Shown here one piece after another: positions 1 through 12,991 of a DNA stretch of 64,000 bases; position 1 is the first letter of the stretch; each line of letters opens with the position of its first letter. Source of the DNA: Sabellastarte sp. h YS-2021 (Eukaryota > Annelida > Polychaeta > Sabellida > Sabellidae); contig OZ024936.1 in the NCBI GenBank assembly GCA_964017235.1, forward strand, positions 15,600,496 to 15,664,495, in the 5' to 3' direction. The position numbers and the translations under genes were made by a program. Under the pieces are notes generated by a model. The model was not told the DNA's origin, searched no databases, and saw only the letters and a list, made by a program, of their open reading frames with translations.

Positions 1-7
1 AAGGGTT

Positions 8-428
8 GTTGATTAATAAAAACACTTATGGAACATTATAAAAGACTTAAATTAACCCTTAGGTGAACAAGCTAACTTATTAGATGGTCATAAATAAACA
101 AAAGCTGTCATTAATTTTTGAAGATCAAGTCATATACTGGGGCTGTTAGATGACAAAATGATACCAAATATGACCGTCTAACAGCCCCAAGAGAGAGTTT
201 GCTTGAATTCTGCTTAACCTCAGACTATCAATGAGCAATGATGAAAATTAAATCTCCACAGCTAGGAAACTCAATCTCTGACAAGTAGGCTAAAATATAT
301 AGAAGTTGTGGCTTTTCATGACCAAGTGTTATTATGGGGATGTTACATACTATAAGTGCATAAAAATCAACTCGAAAGCACAGGTATATTTTGCAGGTAT
401 GCTATTTACCCACAACCCACCAAGGCCT
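8..428. repeat. Representative satellite monomer (type a)
   Basis: This is the first complete monomer, 421 bp, starting at GTTGATTAAT. It belongs to type a, recognised by AATAAAAACACTTATGG and GGAACATTATAAAAG near its start. Type b (for example from 429) instead has AATAATAACAC, AATATGAAAG and AATAAGTTTTGATGATC. Type c (for example from 851) begins after GGCTTG and has the GTAGATGAGCC variant. Landmarks in this copy are an inverted repeat at 139-188, the conserved stretch near 225-262, and a junction segment rich in CCCACAACCCACCAAGG near 408-426. This copy has private changes in the conserved stretch (GAGCAATGATGAAAATT instead of GCCCAATGATGAATATT). Confidence 0.9.
139..188. repeat. Inverted repeat inside the monomer (12 bp arms)
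   Basis: GGGGCTGTTAGA at 139-150 is perfectly complementary to TCTAACAGCCCC at 177-188, with a 26-nt loop. As DNA it could extrude as a small cruciform; as RNA it could form a stem-loop. The perfect form is found in many type a monomers of block A (for example near 1405-1454 and 3934-3983). In most other monomers the right arm reads TCTAAGAGCCCC, with one mismatch. In type c monomers it is GTAGATGAGCCA, which largely destroys pairing. I saw no compensating changes in the left arm, so conservation of the fold is not demonstrated. Confidence 0.7.
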
Positions 429-850
429 GTTGATTAATAATAACACTTATGGAACAATATGAAAGACTTAAATAAACCCTTAGGTGAACAAGCTAACTTA
501 TTAGATGGTCATAAATAAACAAAAGCTGTCAATAAGTTTTGATGATCAAGTCATATACTGGGGCTGTTAGATGACAAAATGATAGCAAATATGACCGTCC
601 AAGAGCCCCAAGAGAGGGTTGGCTTGAATTCTGTGTAACCTCAGACTATCAATGCCCAATGATGAATATTAAATCTCCACAGCTAGGAAACTCAATCTGC
701 GACAAGTAGCCTAAAAATATTTAGAAGTTGTGGATTTTCATGACCAAGTGTTATAATGGGGATGTTAGATACTATAAGTGCATAAAAATCAACTCAAAGG
801 CACAGGTATATTTTGCAGATATGCTATTTACCCACAATCCACTAAGGCTT

Positions 851-3379
851 GTTGATTAATAATAACACTTATGGAACAATATAAAAGACTTAAATAAACC
901 CTTAGGTGAACAAGCTAACTTATTAGATGGTCATAAATAAACAAAAGCTGTCACTAATTTTTGAAGATCAAGTCATATAGTGGGGCTGTTAGATGACAAA
1001 ATGATACCAAATATGACCGTAGATGAGCCATAAGAGAGAGTTTGCTTCAATTCTGCTTAACGTCAGACTATCAATGCCCAATGATGAATATTAAATCTCC
1101 CCAGCTAGGAAACTGAAGCTGTCAAAAGTAAGCTTAAAATATTTAGAAGTTGTGGCTTTTCATGACCAAGTGTTATAATGGGGATGTTAGATTCTATAAA
1201 TGTATAAAAATCAACTCGAAAGCACAGGTATAATTTACAGATATGCTATTTATCCACAATCCACTAAGGGTTGTTGATTAATAAAAACACTTATGGAACA
1301 TTATAAAAGACTTAAATTAACCCTTAGGTGAACAAGCTAACTTATTAGATGGTCATAAATAAACAAAAGCTGTCATTAATTTTTGAAGATCAAGTCATAT
1401 ACTGGGGCTGTTAGATGACAAAATGATACCAAATATGACCGTCTAACAGCCCCAAGAGAGAGTTTGCTTGAATTCTGCTTAACCTCAGACTATCAATGCC
1501 CAATGATGAATATTAAATCTCCACAGCTAGGAAACTCAATCTCTGACAAGTAGGCTAAAATATATAGAAGTTGTGGCTTTTCATGACCAAGTGTTATTAT
1601 GGGGATGTTACATACTATAAGTGCATAAAAATCAACTCAAAAGCACAGGTATATTTTGCAGGTATGCTATTTACCCACAACCCACCAAGGCCTGTTGATT
1701 AATAATAACACTTATGGAACAATATGAAAGACTTAAATAAACCCTTAGGTGAACAAGCTAACTTATTAGATGGTCATAAATAAACAAAAGCTGCAATAAG
1801 TTTTGATGATCAAGTCATATACTGGGGCTGTTAGATGACAAAATGATACGAAATATGACTGTCCAAGAGCCCCAAGAGAGGATTGGCTTGAATTCTGCGT
1901 AACCTCAGACTATCAATGCCCAATGATGAATATTAAATCTCCCCAGCTGGGAAACTGAAGCTGTCAAAAGTAAGCTTAAAATATTTAGAAGTTGTGGCTT
2001 TTCATGACCAAGTGTTATAATGGGGATGTTAGATCCTATAAATGTATAAAAATCAACTCGAAAGCACAGGTATAATTTACAGATATGCTATTTACCCACA
2101 ATCCACTAAGGGTTCTTGATTAATAAAAACACTTATGGAACATTATAAAAGACTTAAATAAACCCTTAGGTGAACAAGCTAACTTATTAGATGGTCATAA
2201 ATAAACAAAAGCTGTCATTAATTTTTGAAGATCAAGTCATATACTGGGGCTGTTAGATGACAAAATGATACCAAATATGACCGTCTAACAGCCCCAAGAG
2301 AGAGTTTGCTTGCATTCTGCTTAACCTCAGACTATCAATGCCCAATGATGAATATTAAATCTCCACAGCTAGGAAACTCAATCTCTGACAAGTATGCTAA
2401 AATATATAGAAGTTGTGGCTTTTCATGACCAAGTGTTATTATGGGGATGTTACATACTGTAAGTGCATAAAAATCAACTCGAAAGCACATGTATATTTTG
2501 CAGGTATGCTATTTACCCACAACCCACCAAGGCCTGTTGATTAATAATAACACTTATGGAACAATATGAAAGACTTAAATAAACCCTTAGGTGAACAAGC
2601 TAACTTATTAGATGGTCATAAATAAACAAAAGCTGTCAATAAGTTTTGATAATCAAGTCATATACTGCGGCTGTTAGATGACAAAATGATACCAAATATG
2701 ACCGTCCAAGAGCCCTAAGAGAGGGTTGGCTTGAATTCTGCGTAACCTCAGACTATCAATGCCCAATGATGAATATTAAATCTCCCCAGCTAGGAAACTG
2801 AAGCTGTCAAAAGCAAGCTTAAAATATTTAGAAGTTGTGGCTTTTCATGACCAAGTGTTATAATGGGGATGTTAGATTCTATAAATGTATAAAAATCAAC
2901 TCGAAAGCACAGGTATAATTTACAGATATGCTATTTATCCACAATCCACTAAGGGTTCTTGATTAATAAAAACACTTATGGAACAATATAAAAGACTTAA
3001 ATAAACCCTTAGCTGAACAAGCTAACTTATTAGATGGTCATAAATAAACAAAAGCTGTCATTAATTTTTGAAGATCAAGTCATATACTGGGGCTGTTAGA
3101 TGACAAAATGATACCAAATATGACCGTCTAACAGCCCCAAGAGAGAGTTCGCTTGAATTCTGCTTAACCTCAGACTATCAATGCCCAATGATGAATATTA
3201 AATCTCCACAGCTAGGAAACTCAATCTGCGACAAGTAGCCTAAAAATATTTAGAAGTTGTGGATTTTCATGACCAAGTGTTATGATGGGGATGTTAGATA
3301 CTATAAGTGCATAAAAATCAACTCAAAGCCACAGGTATATTTTGCAGATATGCTATTTACCCACAATCCACTAAGGCTT
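851..3379. repeat. 6-monomer HOR unit, copy 1 (2529 bp)
   Basis: Six monomers starting at 851, 1273, 1694, 2115, 2536 and 2958. Each matches the monomer 2529 bp downstream better than its own neighbours, as shown by shared private variants: AAAAGCTGCAATAAG near 1783 and 4312, ATACTGCGGCTG near 2663 and 5193, and CATACTGTAAGTG near 2451 and 4981. The start is an arbitrary choice of monomer phase. Confidence 0.8.
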
Positions 3380-5908
3380 GTTGATTAATAATAACACTTA
3401 TGGAACAATATAAAAGACTTAAATAAACCCTTAGATGAACAAGCTAACTTATTAGATGGTCATAAATAAACAAAAGCTGTCACTAATTTTTGAAGATAAA
3501 GTCATATAGTGGGGCTGTTAGATGACAAAATGATACCAAATATGACCGTAGATGAGCCATAAGAGAGAGTTTGCTTCAATTCTGCTTAACGTCAGACTAT
3601 CAATGCCCAATGATGAATATTAAATCTCCCCAGCTAGGAAACTGAAGCTGTCAAAAGTAAGCTTAAAATATTTAGAAGTTGTGGCTTTTCATGACCAAGT
3701 GTTATAATGGGGATGTTAGATTCTATAAATGTATAAAAATCAACTCGAAAGCACAGGTATAATTTACAGATATGCTATTTATCCACAATCCACTAAGGGT
3801 TGTTGATTAATAAAAACACTTATGGAACATTATAAAAGACTTAAATTAACCCTTAGGTGAACAAGCTAACTTATTAGATGGTCATAAATAAACAAAAGCT
3901 GTCATTAATTTTTGAAGATCAAGTCATATACTGGGGCTGTTAGATGACAAAATGATACCAAATATGACCGTCTAACAGCCCCAAGAGAGAGTTTGCTTGA
4001 ATTCTGCTTAACCTCAGACTATCAATGCCCAATGATGAATATTAAATCTCCACAGCTAGGAAACTCAATCTCTGACAAGTAGGCTAAAATATATAGAAGT
4101 TGTGGCTTTTCATGACCAAGTGTTATTATGGGGATGTTACATACTATAAGTGCATAAAAATCAACTCGAAAGCACAGGTATATTTTGCAGGTATGCTATT
4201 TACCCACAACCCACCAAGGCCTGTTGATTAATAATAACACTTATGGAACAATATGAAAGACTTAAATAAACCCTTAGGTGAACAAGCTAACTTATTAGAT
4301 GGTCATAAATAAACAAAAGCTGCAATAAGTTTTGATGATCAAGTCATATACTGGGGCTGTTAGATGACAAAATGATACGAAATATGACTGTCCAAGAGCC
4401 CCAAGAGAGGATTGGCTTGAATTCTGCGTAACCTCAGACTATCAATGCCCAATGATGAATATTAAATCTCCCCAGCTGGGAAACTGAAGCTGTCAAAAGT
4501 AAGCTTAAAATATTTAGAAGTTGTGGATTTTCATGACCAAGTGTTATAATGGGGATGTTAGATTCTATAAATGTATAAAAATCAACTCGAAAGCACAGGT
4601 ATAATTTACAGATATGCTATTTACCCACAATCCACTAAGGGTTGTTGATTAATAAAAACACTTATGGAACATTATAAAAGACTTAAATAAACCCTTAGGT
4701 GAACAAGCTAACTTATTAGATGGTCATAAATAAACAAAAGCTGGCATTAATTTTTGAAGATCAAGTCATATACTGGGGCTGTTAGATGACAAAATGATAC
4801 CAAATATGACCGTCTAACAGCCCCAAGAGAGAGTTTGCTTGCATTCTGCTTAACCTCAGACTATCAATGCCCAATGATGAATATTAAATCTCCACAGCTA
4901 GGAAACTCAATCTCTGACAAGTATGCTAAAATATATTGAAGTTGTGGATTTTCATGACCAAGTGTTATTATGGGGATGTTACATACTGTAAGTGCATAAA
5001 AATCAACTCGAAAGCACAGGTATATTTTGCAGGTATGCTATTTACCCACAACCCACCAAGGCCTGTTGATTAATAATAACACTTATGGAACAATATGAAA
5101 GACTTAAATAAACCCTTAGGTGAACAAGCTAACTTATTAGATGGTCATAAATAAACAAAAGCTGTCAATAAGTTTTGATAATCAAGTCATATACTGCGGC
5201 TGTTAGATGACAAAATGATACCAAATATGACCGTCCAAGAGCCCTAAGAGAGGGTTGGCTTGAATTCTGCGTAACCTCAGACTATCAATGCCCAATGATG
5301 AACATTAAATCTCCCCAGCTAGGAAACTGAAGATGTCAAAAGCAAGCTTAAAATATTTAGAAGTTGTGGCTTTTCATGACCAAGTGTTATAATGGGGATG
5401 TTAGATTCTATAAATGTATAAAAATCAACTCGAAAGCACAGGTATAATTTACAGATATGCTATTTATCCACAATCCACTAAGGGTTGTTGATTAATAAAA
5501 ACACTTATGGAACATTATAAAAGAGTTAAATAAACCCTTAGGTGAACAAGCTAACTTATTAGATGGTCATAAATAAACAAAAGCTGTCATTAATTTTTGA
5601 AGATCAAGTCATATACTGGGGCTGTTAGATGACAAAATGATACCAAATATGACCGTCTAACAGCCCCAAGAGAGAGTTTGCTTGAATTCTGCTTAACCTC
5701 AGACTATCAATGCCCAATGATGAATATTAAATCTCCACAGCTAGGAAACTCAATCTCCGACAAGTAGCCTAAAAATATTTAGAAGTTGTGGATTTTTATG
5801 ACCAAGTGTTAAGATGGGGATGTGAGATACTATAAGTGCATAAAAATCAACTCAAAGGCACAGGTATATTTTGCAGATATGCTATTTACAGACAATCCAC
5901 TAAGGCTT
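3380..5908. repeat. 6-monomer HOR unit, copy 2 (2529 bp)
   Basis: The same six-monomer order as the unit at 851-3379, with monomer starts at 3380, 3802, 4223, 4644, 5065 and 5487. It differs from copy 1 by scattered substitutions only. The exact length match between copies 1 and 2 shows recent tandem duplication of a hexamer. Confidence 0.8.
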
Positions 5909-8016
5909 GTTGATTAATAATAACACTTATGGAACAATATAAAAGACTTAAATAAACCCTTAGGTGAACAAGCTAACTTATTAGATGGTCATAAATAAAC
6001 AAAAGCTGTCACTAATTTTTGAAGATCAAGTCATGTAGTGGGGCTGTTAGATAACAAAATGATACCAAATATGACCATAGATGAGCCATAAGAGAGAGTT
6101 TGCTTCAATTCTGCTTAACCTCAGACTATCAATGCCCAATGATGAATATTAAATCTCCCCAGCTAGGAAACTGAAGCTGTCAAAAGTAAGCTTAAAATAT
6201 TTAGAAGTTGTGGCTTTTCATGACCAAGTGTTATAATGGGGATGTTAGATTCTATAAATGTATAAAAATCAACTCGAAAGCACAGGTATAATTTACAGAT
6301 ATGCTATTTACCCACAATCCACTAAGGGTTGTTGATTAATAAAAACACTTATGGAACATTATAAAAGACTTAAATTAACCCTTAGGTGAACAAGCTAACT
6401 TATTAGATGGTCATAAATAAACAAAAGCTATCATTAATTTTTGAAGATCAAGTCATATACTGGGGCTGTTAGATGACAAAATGATACCAAATATGACCGT
6501 CTAACAGCCCAAAGGGAGAGTTTGATTGAATTCTGCTTAACCTCAGACTATCAATGCCCAATGATGAATATTAAATCTCCACAGCTAGGAAACTCAATCT
6601 CCGTAAAGTAGCGTAAAAATATTTAGAAGTTGTGGATTTTCATGACCAAGTGTTATGATGGGGATGTTACATACTATAAGTGCATAAAAATCAACTCAAA
6701 GGCACAGGTATATTTTGCAGATATGCTATTTACCCACAATCCACTAAGGCTTGTTGATTAATAATAACACTTTTGGAACAATATAAAAGACTTAAATAAA
6801 CCCTTAGGTGAACAAGCTAACTTATTAGATGGTCATAAATAAACAAAAGCTGTCACTAATTTTTGAAGATCAAGTCATATAGTGGGGCTGTTAGATGACA
6901 AAATGATACCAAATATGACCGTCTGACAGCCCCAAGAGAGAGTTTGCTTGAATTCTGCTTAACCTCAGACTATCAATGCCCAATGATGAATATTAAATCT
7001 CCACAGCTAGGAAATTCAATCTCTGACAAGTAGGCTAAAATATATAGAAGTTGTGGCTTTTCATGACCAAGTGTTATTATGGGGATGTTACATACCGTAA
7101 GTGCATAAAAATCAACTCGAAAGCACAGGTATATTTTGCAGGTATGCTATTTACCCACAACCCACCAAGGCCTGTTGATTAATAATAACACTTATGGAAC
7201 AATATGAAAGACTTAAATAAACCCTTAGGTGAACAAGCTAACCTATTAGATGGTGAGAAAAAAACAAAAGCTGTCAATAAGTTTTGATGATCAAGTCATA
7301 TACTGCGGCTGTTAGATGACAAAATGATACCAAATATGACCGTCCAAGAGCCCTAAGAGAGGGTTGGCTTGAATTCTGCGTAACCTCAGACTATCAATGC
7401 CCAATGATGAATATTAAATCTCCCCAGCTAGGAAACTGAAGCTGTCAAAAGCAAGCTTAAAATATTTAGAAGTTGTGGCTTTTCATGACCAAGTGTTATA
7501 ATGGGGATGTTAGATTCTATAAATGTATAAAAATCAACTCGAAAGCACAGGTATAATTTACAGATATGCTATTTATCCACAATCCACTAAGGGTTGTTGA
7601 TTAATAATAACACCTATGGAACATTATAAAAGACTTAAATAAACCCTTAGGTGAACAAGCTAACTTATTAGACGGTCATAAATAAACAAAAGCTGTCATT
7701 AATTTTTGAAGATCAAGTCATATACTGGGGCTGTTAGATGACAAAATGATACCAAATATGACCGTCTGACAGCCCCAAGAGAGAGTTTGCTTGAATTCTG
7801 CTTAACCTCAGACTATCAATGCCCAATGATGAATATTAAATCTCCACAGCTAGGAAACTCAATCTCTGACAAGTAGGCTAAAATATATAGAAGTTGTGGC
7901 TTTTCATGACCAAGTGTTATTATGGGGATGTTACATACCGTAAGTGCATAAAAATCAACTCGAAAGCACAGGTATATTTTGCAGGTATGCTATTTACCCA
8001 CAACCCACCAAGGCCT
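5909..8016. repeat. 6-monomer HOR unit, copy 3, partial and rearranged
   Basis: It starts like the other units (type c at 5909, type a at 6331), but the third monomer at 6753 is c-like (GGCTTGTTG, AATATAAAAG) rather than type b. From there a local dimer duplication replaces the expected order. The next monomer, at 8017, already begins block B. This is the decayed edge of the hexameric HOR. Confidence 0.6.
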
Positions 8017-11000
8017 GTTGATTAATAATAACACTTATGGAACAATATGAAAGACTTAAATAAACCCTTAGGTGAACAAGCTAACTTATTAGAATTTCAT
8101 AAATAAACAAAAGCTGTCACTAATTTTTGAAGATAAAGTCATATACTGGGGCTGTTAGATGACAAAATGATACCAAATATGACCGTCTAAGAGCCCCAAG
8201 AGAAGGTTTGCTTGAATTCTGTGTAGCCTCAGACTATCAATACCCAATGATGAATATTAAATCTCCACAGCTAGGAAACTCAATCTCTGACAAGTAGCCT
8301 AAAAATATTTAGAAGTTGTGGTTTTTCATGACCAAGTGTTATGATAGGGATGTTAGATACTATAAGAGCATAAAAATCAACTCAAAGGCACAGTTATAAT
8401 TTGCAGATATGCTATTTACCCATAATCCACTAAGGGTTGTTGATTAATAACAAAACTTATAGAACAATATAAAAGACTTAAATAAACCCTTAGGTGAACA
8501 AGCTAACTTATTAGATGGTCATGAATAAACAAAAGCTGTCAATAATTTTTGAAGATCAACCCATATACTGGGGCTGTTAGATGACAAAATGATACCAAAT
8601 ATGACCGTCTAAGAGCCCCAAGAGAGAGTTTGCTTGAATTCTGCTTAACCTCATACTATCAATGCCCAGTGATGAATATTAAATCTCCTCAGATAGCAAA
8701 CTCAAGCTCTGATAAGTAGGCTAAAAATACTTAGACTTTGTGGCTTTTCATGATCAAGTGTTATGATGGGGATGTTACATACTATAAGTGCATAAAAATC
8801 AACTCAAAAGCACAGGTATGTTTTGCCGGTATGCTATTTACCCACAACCCACCTGTTGATTAATAACAACACTTATGGAACAATATAAAAGACTTAAATA
8901 AACCTTTAGGTGAACAAGTTAACTTATTAGATGGTCATAAATAAAACCAAAGCTGTCAATAATTTTTGAAGATCAACCCATATACCGGGTCTGTTAGATG
9001 ACAAAATGATACCAAATATGACCGTCTAAGAGCCTCAAGAGAGGGTTTACTTGAATTCTGCGTAACTTCAGACTATCAATGCCCAATGATGAATATTAAA
9101 TCTCCCCAGCTAGGAAACTCAATCTCTGACAAGTAGCCTAAAAATATTTAGAAGTTGTGGATTTTCATGACCAAGTGTTATGATGGGGATGTTAGATACT
9201 ATAAGTGCATAAAAATCAACTCAAAAGCACAGCTATATTTTACAGGTATGCTATTTATCCACAGCCCACCTGTTGATTAATAATAACACTTATGGAACAA
9301 TATGAAAGACTTAAAAAAACCCTTAGGTGAACAAGTTGCCTTATTAGATGGTCATAAATAAACAAAAGGTGTCATTAATTTTTGAAAATCAAGTCATATA
9401 CTGGGGCTGCTAGATGACAAAATGATACCAAATATGACCGTCTAAGAGCCCCAAGAGAGAGTTTGCTTGAATTCTGCTTAACTTCAGACTATCAATGCTC
9501 AATGATGAATATTAAATCTCCCCATCTAGGAAACTCAAGCTGTCACAAGTAGGCTAATATTACTGAGAAGTTGTGGCTTTTCATGATCCAGTGTTATTAT
9601 TGTGATGTTACATACTATAAATGCATAAAAATCAACTCAAAAGAACAGGTATATTTTGGAGGTATGCTTTTTACCCACAACCAACCAGTTGATTAATAAT
9701 AACACTTATGGAACAATATGAAAGACTTAAATAAACCCTTAGCTGAACAAGCTAACTTATTAGATGGTCATAAAAAAACCAAAGGCTTTCAATAATTTTT
9801 GAAGATCAACCCATATACTAGGGCTGTTAGATGACAAAATGATACCAAATATGACCGTCTAAGAGTCCAAAGAGAGGGTTTGCTTGAATTCTGCGTAACC
9901 TCAGACTATCAATGCCCAATGATGAATATTAAATCTCCACAGCTAGGAAACTCAATCTCTGACAAGTAGCCTAAAAATTTTTAGAAGTTGTGGATTTTCA
10001 TGACCAAATGTTATGAAGCGGATGTTAGATACTATAAGTGCATAAAAATCAACTCAAAGGCACAGGTATAATTTGCAGATATGCTATTTCCCCACAATAA
10101 CAACACTTATGAAACAATATAAAAGACTTAAATAGACCCATAGGTGAACAAACTAACTTATTAGAATTTCATAAATAAACAAAAGCTGTCATTAATTTTT
10201 GAAGATCAAGTCATTTGCTGGGGCTGTTAGATGACAAAATGATACCAAATATGACTGTCTAAGAGCCCCAAGAGAGAGTTTGCTTGAATTCTGCTTAACT
10301 TCAGACTATCAATGCCCAATGATGAATATTAAATCTCCCCATCTAGGAAACTCAAGCTGTCACAAGTAGGCTAAAAATACTTAGAAGTTGTGGCTTTTTA
10401 CGATCCAGTGTTATTATGGGGATGTTACATACTATAAGTGCATAAAAATCAAGTCAAAAGCACAGGTATATTTTGCAGGTATGCTATTTACCCACAACCC
10501 ACCTGCTCATTAATAATAACACTTATGGAACAACATGAAAGACTTAAATAAACCCTTAGGTGAACAAGTTTACTTATTAGATGGTCATAAATAAACCAAA
10601 AGCTGTCAATAATTTTTGAAGATCAACCCATATACTGGGGCTGTTAGATGACAAAATGATACCAAATATGACCGTGCAAGAGCCCCAACAGAGAGTTTGC
10701 TTGAATTCTGCGTAACCTCAGACTATCAATGCCCAATGATGAATATTAAATCTCCACAGCTAGGAAACTCAATCTCCGACAAGTAGCCTAAACATATTTA
10801 GAAGTTGTGGATTTTCATGACCAAGTGTTATGATGGGGATGTTAGATACTATAAGTGCATAAAAATCAACTCAAAGGCACAGGTATAATTTGCAGACATG
10901 CTATTTACCCACAATCCACTAAGGGTTGTTGATTAATAAAAACACATATGGAACAATATAAAAGACTTAAATAAACCCTTAGGTGAACAAGCTAACTTAT

Positions 11001-11765
11001 TAGATGGTCATAAATAAACAAAAGCTGTCATTAATTTTTGAAGATCAAGTCATATACTGGGGCTGTTAGATAACAAAATGATACTAAATATGACCGTCTA
11101 AGAGCCCCAAAAGAGGGTTTGCTTGAATTCTGCGTAACCTCAGACTATCAATGCCCAATGATGAATATTAAATCTCCCCATCTAGGAAACTCAAGCTGTC
11201 ACAAGTAGGCTAAAAATACTTAGAAGTTGTAGCTCTTTCTGATCCAGTGTTATTATGGGGATGTTACATACTATAAGTGCATAAAAATCAACTCAAAAGC
11301 ACAGGTATATTTTGCAGGTGTGCTATTTACCCATCACCCACCTGTTGATTAATAATAACACTTATGGAACAATATGAAATAATTAAATAAACCCTAAGGT
11401 GAACAAGTTAACTTATTAGATGGTCATAAATAAACAAAAGCTGTCACTAATTTTTGAAGATCAAGTCATATACTGGGGCTGTTAGATGACAAAATGATAC
11501 CAAATATGACCGTATAAGAGCCCCAAGAGAGGGTTTGCTTGAATTCTATCTAACCTCAGACTATCAATGCCCAATGATGAATATTAAATCTCCACAGCTA
11601 GGAAACTCAATCTCTGACAAATAGCCTAAAAATATTTAGAAGTTGTGGTTTTTCATGACCAAGTGTTATTATGGGGATGTTACATACTATAAGTGCATAA
11701 AAATCAACTCAAAGTCACAGGTATAATTTACAACTATGCTATTTACTCACATTCCACTAAGGCCT

Positions 11766-12172
11766 GTTGATTAATAACAACACCTATGGAACAATATAAA
11801 AGACTTAAATAAACCCATAGGTGAACAAGCTAACTTAATAGAATTTCATAAATAAACAAAAGCTGTCATTAATTTTTGGAGATCACTGGGGCTGTTAGAT
11901 GACAAAATGATACCAAATATGACCGTCTAAGAGCCCCAAGAGAGGGTTTGATTGAATGCTGCTTAACCTCAGAGTATTCATGCCGAAGGATGAATACTAA
12001 ATCTCCCCATCTAGGAAACTCAAGCTCTGATAAGTAGGCTAAAAATGCTTAGAAGTTGTGGCTTTTCATGATCAAGTGTTATTATGGGGATGTTACATAC
12101 TACAAGTGCATAAAAATCAACTCAAAAGCACAGGTATGTTTTGCAGGTATGCTATTTACCCACAACCCACCT
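11766..12172. repeat. Short-deletion monomer variant (GGAGATCACTGGGG form)
   Basis: This monomer is about 407 bp instead of 421. The usual GAAGATCAAGTCATATACTGGGG segment is shortened to GGAGATCACTGGGG. The same derived deletion occurs near 15209, 17275, 41062, 47450, 50774 and 61664, so it is a useful subfamily marker that multiplied by duplication. Copies also share AACACCTATGG or close relatives upstream and GTTTGATTG downstream. Confidence 0.8.
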
Positions 12173-12595
12173 GTTGATTAATAATAACACTTATGGAACA
12201 ATATGAAAGACTTAAATAAACCCTTAGGTGAACAAGCTAACTTATTACATGGTCATAAATAAACCAAAAGCTGTCAATAATTTTTGAAGATCAACCCATA
12301 TACTGGGGCTGTTCGATGACAAAATGATACCAAATATGACCATCTAAGAGCCCAAAGAGAGGGTTTGCTTGAATTCTGCGTAACCTCAGACTATCAATGC
12401 CCAATGATGAATATTAAATCTCCACAGCTAGGAAACTCAATCTCCAACAAGTAGCCTAAACATATTTAGAAGTTGTGGATTTTCATGACGAAGTGTTATG
12501 ATAGGGATGTTAGATACTATAAGAGCATAAAAATCAACTCAAAGGCACAGGTATAATTTGCAGATATGCTATTTACCCACAATCCACTAAGGGTT

Positions 12596-12991
12596 GTTGA
12601 TTAATAAAAACACTTATGGAACAATATAAAAGACTTAAATAAACCCTTAGGTGAACAAGCTAACTTATTAGATGGTCATAAATAAACAAAAGCTGTCATT
12701 AATTTTTGAAGATCAAGTCATATACTGGGGCTGTTAGATAACAAAATGATACTAAATATGACTGTCTAAGAGCCCAAAGAGAGGGTTTGCTTGAATTCTG
12801 CGTAACCTCAGACTATCAATGCCCAATGATGAATATTAAATCTCCACAGCTAGAAAAAATATTTAGAAGTTGTGGTTTTTCATGACCAAGTGTTATGATG
12901 GGATGTTACATACTATAAGTGCATAAAAATCAACTCAAAGGTACAGGTATAATTTGCAGATATGCTATTTACCCACAATCCACTAAGGGTT
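12596..12991. repeat. Deletion monomer variant (CAGCTAGAAAAAATATTTAG form)
   Basis: This 396 bp monomer lacks the GGAAACTCAATCTCTGACAAGTAGCC region, so CAGCTAG runs directly into AAAAAATATTTAG. The same deletion recurs near 36640 (as CAGATAGGAAAAATATT), 41610, 42190 and 48420. At 36640 and 41610 the deletion monomer sits exactly where the paralogous offset changes, so it marks exchange junctions. Confidence 0.8.

Larger units (their letters stand above)
1..8016. repeat. Block A: homogeneous array with 6-monomer HOR
   Basis: About 19 monomers in which types a and b alternate, with a type c monomer every sixth place. Landmark positions repeat at exactly 2529 bp: 851, 3380 and 5909 for type c; 1273, 3802 and 6331 for type a; 1694 and 4223 for type b. 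The order in one HOR is c-a-b-a-b-a. The pattern degrades after about 6750, where a dimer carrying the variants GTCTGACAGCCCC and CATACCGTAAG is itself repeated (near 6915 and 7095, again near 7757 and 7935). Part of this block reappears at 34649-36640. Confidence 0.88.

Noticed and set aside
226-275. Possible hammerhead-ribozyme core (TGATGA followed by GGAAACTC), since some satellites encode such ribozymes
   Set aside because: The base before TGATGA is A, not the required C. The 20 or so bases between TGATGA and GAAAC do not form a stem II hairpin, and I saw no matching cleavage-site stem.
11390-11402. AAACCCTAA-like word resembling the plant-type telomere repeat
   Set aside because: It occurs once per monomer in one subfamily and is a one-base change of the common AAACCCTTAGG. 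It is not in tandem.
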